From contig QCXZ01000041.1 in NCBI GenBank assembly GCA_025024175.1, positions 17,417,786-17,481,785 of the forward strand: a DNA stretch of 64,000 bases. The letters run 5' to 3'. This DNA is from Rhyzopertha dominica. Lineage: Eukaryota > Arthropoda > Insecta > Coleoptera > Bostrichidae. Shown here in pieces: positions 1 through 13,094 of this stretch. Below the pieces are notes generated by a model that had not been told where the DNA came from, made no database searches, and saw nothing but the letters and a program-made list of their open reading frames with translations. Made by a program: the position numbers and the translations under genes. How positions within the stretch are numbered: the stretch's first letter is position 1; every line of letters starts with the position of its first letter.

Positions 1-146
1 GTCAAGCCTTGCAGGGGCTCGTCCTAAAACTCTTAAAGAGTATTTGTAGTTGTTTATTCGAAACCTGCTTGTTGTATCTAGTTTATTGTTGTCTGAATCC
101 TTTCAAAATACAAACGTAAATCAGTAAGTTTTGCTTCACAACAAAT

Positions 147-195
147 AAATAATAATAATAATAATAATAATCATCATCATCATCATCATCATACC
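147..195. repeat. AAT/CAT triplet microsatellite
   Basis: A run of AAT units passes directly into seven or so CAT units. It is a simple compound microsatellite with no coding context. The rest of 1-381 is AT-rich sequence in which I see no gene. Confidence 0.9.
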
Positions 196-381
196 TGATG
201 GAGGTTAACCGGGTGACTCTCTCACAGGAATATCTTAATTTATTTTAATTTTTTCTAAATAATAGCTACCAAATTTACATTCTTTCTTTCTTGGCATTTG
301 GAAATTTAATTTTCAAATGTCATGTATTAGGCTATTTTTGTACCATTGTTTCTGTGTGTATGTATTCCCAAGACCAATCAT

Positions 382-848
382 ACTAATTCTTCTAAAGAAA
401 ATAATTCTTAAAGTGAACTTCCACTTTATTTTTACAATTGTAAAGCGCTTTCAGCTACATGTTAGCCATCGTCAGTACAAAAATTATATATGCAAGGAAA
501 CTAACAGTTTGACAAAGTCAAAAATCAGAAACAAGCAAACTTGACTACAAACTGTAAAGCAACCCACATGTCAGTAACTCAAACGAAACATTAATTTAGA
601 TCAAACAAAAAATTTAGAATAGGACAAATGAAATTACAAAAATCATTTAGAATAGTAAAATTTTGGTCGTTGCTTTTCAGTTTGTAGTCAAATTTGCTTG
701 TTTCTGATTTTTTACTTTTTCAAACTGTTAGTTTCCTTTCATAAATAATTTTTGTACTGACGATGGCTAACATGTAGCCGAAAGCGCTTTACAATTGTAA
801 AAAATAAAGTGGAAGTTCACTTTAAGAATTATTTTTTTAGAAGAATTA
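382..848. mobile_element. Foldback element with 180-bp inverted arms
   Basis: The arms 382-563 and 669-848 are inverted copies of each other, separated by a loop of about 105 bases. The outer ends read AATTCTTCTAAA and its inverse; the inner ends read GCAAC/GTTGC. Each arm contains a CTGACGA...GAAA block with a short self-complementary stem between the two parts (757-785 on +, 447-475 on -), similar to sequences in the terminal repeats of Penelope-like elements. No ORF is present. It could be a head-to-head pair of terminal repeats left by a retroelement or an unrelated foldback transposon. Confidence 0.8.
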
Positions 849-1063
849 ATTAATAACTACAGCAGATGTATCAGTTTTCAATTTCCAATCATACTATATT
901 ACCACCACTAATTAGCCTTGAATTTTTCACAAAGTAAAACTTTTTTCGTTCACATAATTAAGCACGTAATGTGTTTAAAGTGATAACTTATAAGGATGGA
1001 AGCAACATCCTAAATTATTGTATTTTGTGTAATCTTTGTCAAAGAGCAAAACCTAAAAAACTG

Positions 1064-1134
1064 GCCTTGGTGGTCCAGCAGATAGCGTACATACTCTGAA
1101 CCCTGAGGTTGTGGGTTCGAATCCCGCCCTAGGC
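1064..1134 (+). repeat. tRNA-derived SINE-like head
   Basis: The sequence has a good B box (GGGTTCGAATCCCG), an A-box-like TGGTCCAGCAGATAG, and nearly complementary ends (GCCTTGG with CCTAGGC). The anticodon arm does not form, so this is a tRNA-derived repeat rather than a working tRNA gene. Three related-style loci occur at 21374, 28326 and 42410. Confidence 0.6.
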
Positions 1135-3055
1135 ATTTGAGTGTATTTGTCCGTTTAAATAAATTTTCAATGGTATATATAAAAATATTAATATGTCTAA
1201 TTGCTAAACAAATCTCCAAGGAAATGAGATGTCATAGAAACAGCGTTAACATAATAACTAGATAAACACGAACTATTAAAAAAAACTGTGAAATTAAATT
1301 GCGTTATACAAATATCCCCAAGTTCATAATATTTATTATCCCTATTACAATCATCAGTATTTATAGAATTTTCTATAGCTTTTATTAAACGTCCGTGATA
1401 GTATGTTTCTCTGCACAATTTTTGGTGTAGGTATGTGGATGATACTTATTTGGGCCCTCGTTAATAATTAATCGTTCACGCAGGTAGGTTCTTTCTTACT
1501 CGAACGGTTTAGATTTGATCAGGTTACCATGATGATTCTACGATACCTCGCTTACTTGACGATTAGTTCATTTGCATCCAAAACTTGTGTCAGACACTTT
1601 TTGGAGGTTCTGTTCTTTGGCAAAGATTACAGGTATAATCGAAACGCTATTAGGTCGCTAATTTTTTGTTAGTGTTTAGTTAATGACAGCGTTTATTCCC
1701 AAAACATAATAATTTCATATATGGAAGCTAAAAGTGTCCTCAATTTATTACAAAACTTGAAGTTTCATTTATTATATCAAAATTCCATAGTAAGTCTAAT
1801 ACAGGGTGTAAATATATAGACGTTAATGAGTTTTAGCTCAAATTGAATAACCTGTTATTAAAAATAAAAACATACCACTTCAAAGTACTTAAGCTGAATG
1901 GGGCCCAATGCGTCCAATAAACTAAACGGCATTTCATTCGTTATTTTCAGGGGTCGCGTCCTGATACGACTTTAATTTTCCGTCAATTTCTTATCTTCGT
2001 ATCGGAACATTTCCAACGTTCACGTTCTGGCTGGAACTCTTTACTAATAAGTTGTCAGCAGTACAACGGGGGAATACAGTAGCAAGGGTACCAAAGCAAA
2101 TTACTTACAGTCAAATGATTCCATTTCAATATCGGAACAAAAGAAGGGCTGCCGCTCGCTGCGAGAGATACATGCACCTATCTGATACTCTGCTGTCGGA
2201 ACTCTTGTGTGCAGCATTCGGGGTGAAGACCGAGGGGATGTTGCCGGCGTAAATATTTGTTGCGTTTATTTCGTCTATCGCTTGCAACACTTCGCCCGCT
2301 AATTTGAAACAGATCGTTTGATTTCGGGACCGAAAGAGGTTGATTCTTGCTTCCTTTTGTCGATTTCTCGCCGGGATATTAATTGTGCAGATCGATTACC
2401 ACTCCGTTTGGATATTAAAATATTGCTGTTCAACGATTTGGTGCAATGCGTTTGCCACTTGATTCGCTGTTCCTCTTTTCATATGTCACTTTTCCATTCT
2501 CTCAATAATGAATCATCATTTTTAAAATTTGTATACTATACATTAACAGAAATTTTCTAACTCTGTGAAAATTATATCTTCTTATCTAAATCATTGACTT
2601 GCCCAAACCGCACTAATTTACTCCGCTTTATATCTTCTCATCTATTCTGGCTCTTACCCATCATCTTAGCCGTTATAAAAATTTTAACCTTGGGCTAATC
2701 AACAGTTAATTCTTACTCTATAAGTACTTACTCCAATAATATAATATAATCAGAAGAGTATAAATATACAGTGATGTAGAAAATACGCATAGATCTAAAT
2801 TGCAACTTCATTATACATATTTAGGTAAACACTTTAATCTGACAACTATAAAATTCTCAATGAGCTAAAGAAGTGATACTAAAAACAAATAATACCTCAA
2901 ATTCGAATTTTATAGCTTCTGTTTAAATAGTCAAAGAAACATTATATCTACAGCTTTCTGTTAAAGTATGAGACTATTGGAAACAACTTAATGTAAAACT
3001 TTAAACCTTGGCACGATGTTAGATATGGCTATACTACTCCTTTTTATTTATTCAA
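1135..3055. other. Noncoding, with GC-richer island at about 1890-2490
   Basis: No exon is supported. A CAGGGTGTAAATAT terminus-like fragment at 1803 looks like the end of a TA-targeting transposon. From about 1890 to 2490 the sequence is noticeably richer in CG dinucleotides than its surroundings and has no long frame. A TTCACGCA core, as found in Pax6 paired-domain sites, lies at 1475-1482. The interval may be regulatory DNA of the downstream eyeless gene; that is inference only. Confidence 0.4.
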
Positions 3056-3059
3056 AGTT

Positions 3060-3330
3060 ATTTTTGCATTTGCTCCCTCAAAATCGCATGGCGTAACATC
3101 AAGTGATCACAGTGCTTTTGAAATCTCTCTTGCAACAACTAGATGGCTTCCATTGCCGTTTGACAGTATGCTTCATCCCGCTGGAATCACAGAAACATGA
3201 TAAGGAGTTCCTGCTTGGTTTTCAAATAAATACGGTCCAATAGCTTAGCCAGTCCAAAATCCACAACAAAAATTGACTTTTTGTGGATGCATTTTCTTTA
3301 TCAACAATATTAGCCATTAGCCAGTCCGAC
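3060..3330 (-). pseudogene. Fossil mariner-type transposase fragment
   Basis: Read on the minus strand with frame changes, the segment yields blocks typical of mariner-superfamily transposases: HPQKV, then CGFWTG, then IGPYLFENQAGTPYHVSV, then a degraded FQ-D block followed by TAMEAI-LLQERF, and finally TPCDF. Stops and frameshifts break every block, so it cannot be functional. It represents only the catalytic half of the original protein. Confidence 0.75.
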
Positions 3331-5185
3331 TTCTACAGTTATGGGTGTTAACATATCCGCTTAAATTAAAGTGCTCTTCTTCGAATAATCAATGTCAGCC
3401 CATTCTGAAAGGATAATTTAACCACACTAAGAAATTATTGACCTATCTATTACAATGTTAAAAACGGGCAGATTAACTTTTAAAGTTCTCAGTCATTCTT
3501 ATCCTGGCATTGCATTTATAGCTTTTTTTAATAAAGAAACGGTTTTTCTATATAAACCATCCTGAATATTATGAAAAATCTGATATCTGCGAATATAGTA
3601 TCGCATGGACTGGGAATTGAAAAGCCACAGAGCTATCACATGTGCTCTTTTCTACCAGATTATACTTTATTTTTAGCATATACCGAAACATGGTTGTGAA
3701 ATATCTTAAAAACACTCTTTAAATTAAAAATAACAAAAAATGTTGGCATGGGCGTGATTTGAGACCCTGCTTACAAAACATCGTTTTTATACTTCATACC
3801 AAGCCAACTAAAACGAATACTCAAACCTCATCAGTATCATCCATATCACATTGAATTACCGGCATCAAAAACACAATAAGAACCGCATTTACCAATGTAG
3901 CGCAAGAAATGTTACAAAATGTGTGTGAATATCTGCTGTAAGACGTGAGGAGTGATTGACAGAATTTTGAATATTACTTTTTAAATTAAATCTTTATTGA
4001 TGATTTTTTTTTATGTTTTTCTAATTGCTTTGGTTTGTTGAATTGAAAATGAGCATTGCTTTCCCTGTTCACAGTAAACAAAGTCAACTAGATTAAGGAA
4101 TCACCGACAGATAAATGTTGAAATATCTGGAGAACCGTAAATTTTGGGTTAATCGAACGCTATTACAAATTGAGAGAGAATTGACGACTACTACTGATTT
4201 GTAAAATATGCCAAGATCTGTTACTGTCCGGTATAAGTTTGAAGTTGAGGTTGCAACATTGCTAATATGGTGCTGTTTATTTTCTACTGTTAGAAATTTT
4301 ACAGTTAGCTTTAATCATAGCCATTCTCTTTCGAACTTACCCCTATTTATTCTTAAATGTCAAGGTTCAAGCTCTAAGAAGCCTATATATTCCCATATGC
4401 ATAGTTTAAACTTATTAATATTTTCTACCTATTTCGCCTTTATTTCGAACCTAAGTTTTCTATGATCATCTGTCTATTTTCAGTCTCGTTGGTACTAAGC
4501 TAGCGATATATATGTTAATGTTTATAATGAAGCATTAAGCATCAAAATATCTGTGATGCTAAGAAATATACTCTTGTGAGCATGAAGTTATCCTGCAGGT
4601 TTTACTAGCTACTCAAGGAGACCGGAGTGCATGTATTTTGATTAGCCTGCATATTACTGGCAATGATTCTTTATGTTAAAAAGTTAATATAGGTAAAAGT
4701 TCCTTTGGAAGTGCATCCTAAAGATGTTAGAGGCATCCGAAGATGCCGTACAAAAAGTCTTTTTTCAATTATTTCAGTATCAGGTTGAAAAAATTGATCA
4801 AAAATTGCGTTAAAGGTATTTTTTGAGTTCAATTTACTGATGCTAATAAAAACTGTGTACATTTCCCAATTAATGAAAATAAGGCCTAGTGGTACTGGCT
4901 GCCATGTAGACGTGTATATTGACCTAAGAAATGCCACCAGAAATCTGCATCCTATATCGGAATATTAATATAGGTCATTCTAATTTATAATTACGAAATG
5001 CATTACCTAATTGCTGGTTTACACCTGTCTGTAAAGCTCTATAAGTATTAAACCAAACCATATTTCGAAGCTGACTGCAGCTCTAAGAGCATTAAATGCT
5101 GTACAACCATTGAACTATTATTATACAGTAAGCACCTACTCCAGCAAAGTTCCTGAAGCATTCAGTCTTCACCACGTGCTGCCGT
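3331..5185. other. No gene seen
   Basis: AT-rich sequence. The short frames at 4208-4465 (+) and 4671-4937 (-) have no recognisable domain, no splice support and the composition of noncoding DNA. Confidence 0.5.
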
Positions 5186-5189
5186 TGAA

Positions 5190-5570
5190 ACAAAAGCTCT
5201 TAGTTTACAATGGCAGAAAGCGCGCTTGAAACACGAACATAATAACGTTTCTCTCGTGCAGGTCGCAAGTCGAATGGCACTGGAATAGTCAATTTATAAC
5301 AAAGTACCCGCAACGGTCTCGATTACAACTCGAAATACTTTCAATTGTAACGGGAGCCCCGCGTCGTTTAGTGACGCTTTATTAGTGGACGCATTCACGC
5401 AGAGTTGTCACCGACAATGCTAATTCGGTGTGAGGGTCGCCATATTTCATAACCGATAGGTACACTTAACGCACTTAGAGCAAATTACACGATACGTTGT
5501 TGGAGAGGGCGAGCCGTACCGCCCCGGGGCTGAAAGGGGAAGCGTCAGTTCGTGATGACATTTTTGTTTA
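5190..5570. other. GC-richer noncoding island with Pax6-type core site
   Basis: This block has many CG dinucleotides and lies between very AT-rich flanks. It has no open frame of note. TTCACGCA, the core recognised by the Pax6 paired domain, is present at 5394-5401. The contrast with the flanks suggests selection or a different origin. A cis-regulatory module for eyeless is possible but unproven; an old transposon is the alternative. Confidence 0.35.
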
Positions 5571-8000
5571 GGTAACGTTGGGATTTAGTCGCGATAGAGC
5601 ATGACAATAAATGTTTTCATTATACAGTATGTGTCCAGGCTGAGTTTACAAGAGAAAACGATTGTACACCAAAATTGCAAAAGAAAAACGTTTATTGCTT
5701 GTTCTGATACCAGCAAACCTGTAATTACAGCTTTATTATTCTGGCTCCGTGGAAATAAAAGTTGATTTTACAGTTTTCATCATGTATAGGGTAGGTACTG
5801 TATAAACAATTACAAAATGTTGATTTTGGAGCAGAAAACTTATTGGATTCACTATATGGTACAAAATATTCACATTTCTCCTATAAGAGCCCAGAAACTG
5901 ATAAAAGTTTTTAGCAACTGGATCTGTTAAAAGTTTCAAGAAACCGTGGGATGAAGAACGGATAGCTACCCCTTTAGAGTTGAAATCTTATGCAGATTCA
6001 ACCAAAAACTTCACCAAGGAGGCAGTCATTCCAAAGGGGCATTAGTAAGTGCCGTGTTTAATTTTTTTTAAAAAAGAAGGAAATTCACCCTTACAATCTG
6101 AGATTTTATGATGATGTGATGCAAATAATGAAAAACGCAACATAAACGAAAGAAACTAAGTATATAAAGGGTTTACTTGAAAGTAGAGAAATTTTTGCTT
6201 AAAATGCTCCAGCTCTTTTCTCTTCCATCTTAAATGAAAAATACTGGAGAAAATGTTATAACGTAAAATTTGTCTTTTATTTTTTTACACGGCGCGACGG
6301 CAGCCAGATGCTCGGTTAGAGCGGGGTCGTGGATTTTAATATGGTTTTTAAAGGCGCCACCAATTTTACATAGAGTCCAAAAATTGGAAACTAGAATGTA
6401 GACAAAATAAAGCGATTGTTGGTCCGGTTGGAATATTATTATTTTATTTTACCGTGTAACTACAGCTTGCTTATGATAACGGCTATTTATGTGAACTTGC
6501 CAGAACAAACGCGGAATCCCCTTCAAAGCTTTGAGCGGGCTAACATTTGATTCTAAAATATACAACCAATTGTAAACAAAAAGAACAGGTAAGTATTGAC
6601 TAAATGATGTTGCTATATAAGTTGGACTTAGCTGTTTTCCTGTCCAGATGCCGCAGTTCGCAATATGGCCGGGTAACCGGGAATTGGTATTCCTAAACGG
6701 GGCTGCTGCTTCGATGTCGAACCAAATTTTGATCTTCCAGGTGATAATAAGTGCTTGATAGAAAAACTTTACTGGATCTAGCTCTAAGCCTCCACCAAAA
6801 GACCCTATTACATTTTAGATGTAAGTTATACTGTAATAATCATTTTACACAAGGTTACCTCACTTGTTGAAGGTCTTTCTTAGGTAATTTTATCAATTTG
6901 CTAGAAATTGTTATTTGTTGGATTGTGACGTAACTTACGGATGCTCTCAAAAGATTGATGATCTCAAAAATATGGGTATCTATCATAAATTTGGACGATT
7001 CCAACAACTCTTTAATAAATGTGTGCTCTGTCATTCGATGTCAGTCACAGAATGGTAGTTTTTGTAGAAAACGGGGCCAAGCCAAAATGTGATAACAAAA
7101 TGCACGAAATACTATTGGAAACCTCACATAGGCAACCCAGGTTGCTCATACAGGTAAGTTGTTTGTTTCAACCTAATGTAAATAATAATAACATTTTATT
7201 TTTGTAGGAAAGGCCAATGGCGTTAGTATACGAAGAATATGTGCATGTATTATATTTGTATCCTTTAATTTGTAATTTATGCAAAAATGATTAAATAAAT
7301 GATATAATGTAATGCTATTAAAATAAATAATAAGAAAATTTCGGGCAAGATATTCCAGCTGCAACAAAAAGCATCACTGATTACATCAGAATAAAAGAAG
7401 TCGTAGAATGAACAGATGTAAAGCAACCAAGAGAAAGCTTTTTAACATAGTTAACGAGAATTTTTTTATTCACTTGCGCTGCTTGCATTTATTACTTTAT
7501 GTAATTCTCATGACAGACGTAAGGAGCTTTGAAATGTATATGAATCATACAGCTCCAAGCTACTGTTATGACAATTAGACCCGCTGAAAATGGCCAAAGA
7601 AACTAAAAATTGAAGTAACTTGATGTTATTGACTTCCTTGAACAACACACTCCAAAATACTATTGGAAACTTAAAAGACTAGTAGCAATGGTGTAGAAAT
7701 AGCAACAGGAAAAAATCGAACGCTTGTGACAAAGCTATGTAAATCAGAACTGTCACAAAAACATTTGAAAAACGGCGTTTCAATTCATTAATGTGTTTAT
7801 TCGTTAATTACGGTTGAAAATATGGGTAATTGTCTTTATTTGATCCCCCCAACAGTCAAGATAATAACTAGTAACTATATAACTTGTAGGATAAAAACTG
7901 CGGAGTTCAGTACCATCGAAACCACTGATCCTGCTCTTCCACTCAACCGAGTAATAAGTGTATAAAAATGTCGGCGTATAACATATGTGCGAAAACTGAA
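5571..8000. other. No firm gene; two exon-like segments
   Basis: Most of this is AT-rich without structure. Two short open stretches have splice-like borders: 6648-6740 (31 codons, preceded by TGTCCAG and followed by GTGATA) and 7019-7153 (45 codons, ending CAG before GTAAGT). I recognise no domain in either and do not call them genes. Confidence 0.35.
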
Positions 8001-8002
8001 AT

Positions 8003-8006
<4 letters not shown>

Positions 8007-8060
<54 letters not shown>
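8007..8060. repeat. AT dinucleotide microsatellite
   Basis: About 26 uninterrupted AT units. It is likely polymorphic and prone to slippage. It creates artificial Ile-Tyr frames on both strands. Confidence 0.95.
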
Positions 8061-8063
<3 letters not shown>

Positions 8064-11000
8064 TGCATGGTACGTTGTCACCTCAAAAACAGATACTGGC
8101 TGATCGTTGTCACCTCATATATAACGTCAATTCCTCCGATTTCGGAGGTGACAACGTTTTGCCTTAAAAATTGCGTGTACGCACTCAGGATGACGTAAAA
8201 CGTCTAAATACGAAATTTGTCGAGGAGGTCACTAGGCAGTACCCGTACTTGCATTTATACAGAATAGTTCTAGGAAGTACCACAGCGCTACCGTCGATTT
8301 TCTGCGTTAAGTCTACAATACACAGTGTCCTCCGTTAACTGCAGCGCACGTAATTACCTCCATATTATTGGCAACGCTGTAATCGCTTACAGCATTTAAT
8401 TTTATAAACTGCAAATGTTTTAGGTGAATGTGTACGAAGTTCTCGACGCGGGAGTTTTAAATCGATATTATTCCGAAATCGTTGCGTTGTGTTGAATCTA
8501 ATAAGAGCAACTCTTACCAAAGAATAATTTTCATTGAAACTGTAGTAGAATTTTACAATGGACACTGTAAAAATATTTATTAAAAAGATCTAAATACCTA
8601 CACCGTATTATTTCTATTTCTATTGTTTTATAGGTAATTTCTGTTTCTTGGACTAGTTCAGGATACAAATAATTAGATCAATCTTTTAACGATTCAGTGT
8701 TACGAATGCGCTGTTTATAGTATAGGGTGTCTCTGAAATACATATACGACATTTTAGCACGTTTCCGACATAAAAATTAAGCGATTTAACTAGACCTAAT
8801 TTGGTCCAAAAATGCTTGTTTAAAAGTCAGCAAACAAACGGTTTTTACGATTTGCATTAAATTGCTATGACAGCTTTAATTAATACGCTCATTTTTCACT
8901 ATTTTTTATTTATAGTTGTCAGTGGTGTTCGTCTAATGAAAAAGCGGAAACATATTTATAAAAAGGCTCAGGATTTTCAATTTCAAAACTATTTTTCTCT
9001 TGGAAAATTTTATGTAAAGGAAATGTAATTTTTATCTCTATTAATAGGTAATATCTAATGGTCAAATGTGACTTGATTTTGACAGTTCTGCTTGTTTACT
9101 GTTACAGCCATGGTTACAGGCACTTTTGTTCTATTCGAATAATTATAATAAATAAGCAGTGAACTATTTATAAAAGCGCTCTAATTTATAAAGCGGTTTT
9201 TTGACATGTTTAAAATATTTTTTATAAAGAAGTCTGTTCTTTTGTAAAACTTTTCTATCTCCGTAAACTTTTGTCTATCATAATTTTGACAAAAAAATAT
9301 TTTTGTTGGTCATGTAATAAATTTTTTATTGCTATTAAAAATATCTGACGATCAAATTTGCCATGCATTTAACAGTTCTGCTTGTAAATTATCACTATCC
9401 GATCAAAACTAAAGCTATCACTAATGATAAACAAACAAAATTGCCAAATGCAAGGCATGTTTAATGATTAGATATTATTAATAACTACAAAAATCACATT
9501 GCCTGTCTAACATAAATATTGTTCTCTGGATAAACTAAGAGAGATATTAAAATTTCCTAAGAAACAAAAAAATATATATATAATAGAACAGGCTGTATCA
9601 CAATTCTTCTTTTTTCACAAATTTGTATTTGACTTGGTAACCTTGGATTTTAAATGTGTAAGCATAGTTTCAAAAAACTATTGCAAAACAGGAGTAACTA
9701 CAGTAGTCATTATATCAGCTATTGAAAAATGTTTTAATGTCTTTTCACATTTTTTTTGTCTTGAATAAAATAGCACAATTATTTTTTTCTTTTATAAATG
9801 GTTTTTGGAATACGATATACATATATACAACCATGCTGCATTTGTTGATAGCTAAAGTTAGGTACAATTTAATGAGGTAAAAATATTAAAATATATAAAA
9901 AGTCTCGTGTATCATTTCTCAAAAATCGTGAATGTGAAAAAACATTTAATTACGCCATTTTATTCTACACGAAGTATTAGTGAAAAACATTTAAAACATT
10001 TTTAGATAGGTAGTACAATAACCGAGTAACGAATGACAATATTGCCCATTGAACTGAGATCACGACACCTAAACAAGTTTTTTTTCTATCTCGTACCTTT
10101 AGTCTGTACCCTGCAATCCCAACGACAATGGTTCACTCTGTACATAGTGATGGCTAAAAATATGTCTGTCTATCTAGGAAAAGATCCATTCTACAAATAT
10201 AGCATTTATCGCATAGTTGGTTACAGTGAATCACTGTAGTAGTGGTACTACATTATACTGTTATTTTACGTCCTCTAATCAGTGTAAAGTTGAACATAAC
10301 ATATATTTGAGTGTGCAGTCTTTAAAAATCAACATTTACAGAGCACATGAAAATAGGACATCTTGTATTTTTGTATTACGGTGGGGTTAAATAATAAAAT
10401 TAGATAATTTTAAAAAATCTAAACACTAAAACCTTAGAGCACTTAACTGCGTGGCCTTTAATTAAAGTAAACACGAAAAATGATTATTTAATTTCTGCTA
10501 AGCTTGCATATTCTACGAATGAAGATGACTAACCCTTCCGCCAAATCTCAAATTTTGTTAATGTAAGGTACTTTTGCTTTTAAAATAAATTAGCTGAAGA
10601 AGTCATGTCAATATTATTTATGCAATGTATGTAGAAGTTGTAACAGTATAAATTTGAATTCTATACTTAAGCAAAATAATTTTCCTTAATGTCATCATTA
10701 GTGGTATTTCTAAATTTCAAAGTAGAATAGAATTGTAGATTTAATTCGGCATTAAATAATAAATACTGAACGTGCCATTTTAAGCATGCATTTGCATAAT
10801 CTGCGTCTCAAAATTTGGTTTTTATCATGTCTCGACGAACTATTACAAATAATTCAGTGTTAATTTAATAAAGCACTAAATCATTTATGATAAATAGAAT
10901 ACTACGTGATCATTTCAAACTTGTTTATATAATCATGTGTGTATTTAATTGTATTACCTAGTTTAAAATTAAAAAGTTTATAGTAGTTTGTACAAAAAAA

Positions 11001-13090
11001 AAGTATATTTGCTAGCAGATTTCCAAAAAATGTATTATTATGACAAAAATTGACATGAAGTGTTGATATGCCAAAATTTACCTGACAAGAAAAGTGAGTT
11101 CTACATTTGCGTCCTAAACATATTTCACACACCTTACAACCACTGTTAAGATTTCGTTTTCCATATTTTTTAATAACGTTTGGGAATATTGGGATACTTC
11201 AATGGTATTCCGAGATTCTTTAGACTTAAACCAACAAATTCAGATAGTTTGACAGATGCATGTGGCTCCATTTTGATACTTCACCATGTTAACTTTTCTT
11301 TCTCTCTCTGAATATGTTTTTGGACAACAATCGTATATTGTTTTCCACTTGTACTGTAAATTTTATGCGGAGGGGAGGGGTTTTCGTCGCACGATTTTCT
11401 CAGAACATTATAAAATCCTTATGACGAAACTAGACTTTTCTTCAGTTTTTTACATATACTCGCATTTTGTTTCTGCTTCAAACCTTAAAGTAACTATTAA
11501 CTATACTTACGCGATATTTGACGTTATGTTTGCTAAAACTGGAATAACACCATAAAATATGTTATATCACGAACCTTGAAGAATACTGAAAAGGCTTAAA
11601 AGAAGAATTTCAGAATGAATTCTTTCACAAAACATATGTTAGGGATTAATGAAAGAAAACTTTATCTTGTATGAGCATATATAGAAAAATACTCTTGTAA
11701 TTTATGAAGGTAATTAATATTGTATCGAACTTTTGAATATTAGCCAGCTACTCTCTTAACTGAGCTACAAAGATCTATTTTAAAAAAATGTTGCCTTTTC
11801 AATACAGAATTATATTTAACAGAACAATACTTTTTTTCTTTAGTTTTAATCTGGTTGAAAACAGAAAAACGTCTAAACAAATAGCAGTAACCAAAATGTA
11901 ATCATGCATTAAAGTTTAAAATGTGTAAGCATAGTATTTAAAAATCCACTGTAATACGCTATTAACTGCAGCAGTATAGTGGCTCGCTTTGCTATGCTTT
12001 GCCGTTAACGCATCCTTTTTTGTAGCAAATTGTACAATACCGCCATAGTGGCCCATTTTGGCATAGATTGATAGAGTTAATCAAAAATTCTAAGCAGATC
12101 AATAATGCAACAAAATACCGGGTATTTCAATGTAAAATAACAAAGCTAACGTCTACTTTCTATATAACTGAAATTGAAGAATTTTTTCTAAATCTTTTAG
12201 TAATTATTAACAATATATTAGTACATACAACAAGAACAGTATATTAAATGGAAAAGGTATTTTAATATCGGAAACAAATACATTATCAAATTGAGAAAAT
12301 GAAGTTATCAATGCTTACATTCTTCAACATTAAAACTGTCTTACCTTTGTAATGCTTAAGAAAAACTAGTTAAACACAGACTGCAGATAGCTCATCATTA
12401 GTAGCTTACACAATGCATTTCGTTATTTTCTTTATTTTTGGAAATGTTACTAATCCTTTTCAAGCACTAATGTCATTTTAGCTTAGTTTTAATGTTTTTT
12501 CTAACCACTTATAAACAACCACTTGTATAATGAATAAACAATATTCGTGTTCATACATAATTCTCTCTATACCAAATTTAACAATCCATCTCTTAATAAT
12601 AATTAATAATACAAAGCATGCAGAAATTGCTACCGTTGCTAACTACATCCATTGATGAATTAAACAATTACGAGAATCCATTACGCGAGCTGAAGTACAC
12701 TTGCCTTTATATGTGTTAATCTCAAGGCACTTTGTCACCTCAATAACAGTGACAACGTTGCTAGAGGATACAACGTGCTTTGCACTCCATGTAATTATAT
12801 ATAGATCGGAGGACACTAAGTATTATCTGTTACCTGAAAATTTCTATATAAATAAAATTTTTAAAATGCAAAAATGTTTTCCCCTCTCTGGTTGCTAGTG
12901 CTATATATCCTCCCCTTAGTACAAATATGCAAAGTTTTTGCCTGTAACATTGCTCCTTCACCCGGAGGACGGGGCGCCTGTTGAACTTAACGGAGGACAC
13001 AGCTTAACATGCATCAATATATATATATACATTAAAGGAAGTAAGAGGACAAATACAAGACGATAAGATTTATAGTAACTGAAATGTCGA
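8061..13090. other. AT-rich noncoding block, probably decayed repeats
   Basis: No coding exon is supported. Segments near 8066-8345 and 12720-13010 share motifs in opposite orientation (GTTGTCACCTC / GAGGTGACAACG and GTGTCCTCCGTTAA / TTAACGGAGGACAC), which hints at the two ends of an old element about 4.9 kb long or two copies of one repeat. A motif TTTTAAATGTGTAAGCATAG recurs at about 9650 and 11918. Confidence 0.35.
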
Positions 13091-13094
13091 CTGT

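Noticed and set aside
1064..1134. Functional tRNA gene
   Set aside because: A and B boxes are present but the anticodon arm does not pair and there is an acceptor mismatch.
1010..1219. Minus-strand frame with a GRDSNPQPQGSE stretch
   Set aside because: This type of peptide arises from reading tRNA-derived SINE B boxes on the reverse strand.
2052..2252. 66-residue frame in the GC-richer island as a gene
   Set aside because: No domain, no splice support; GC-richer noncoding DNA naturally yields longer frames.
7875..8198. Ile-Tyr repeat proteins on both strands
   Set aside because: Translation of an AT microsatellite, not a coding sequence.
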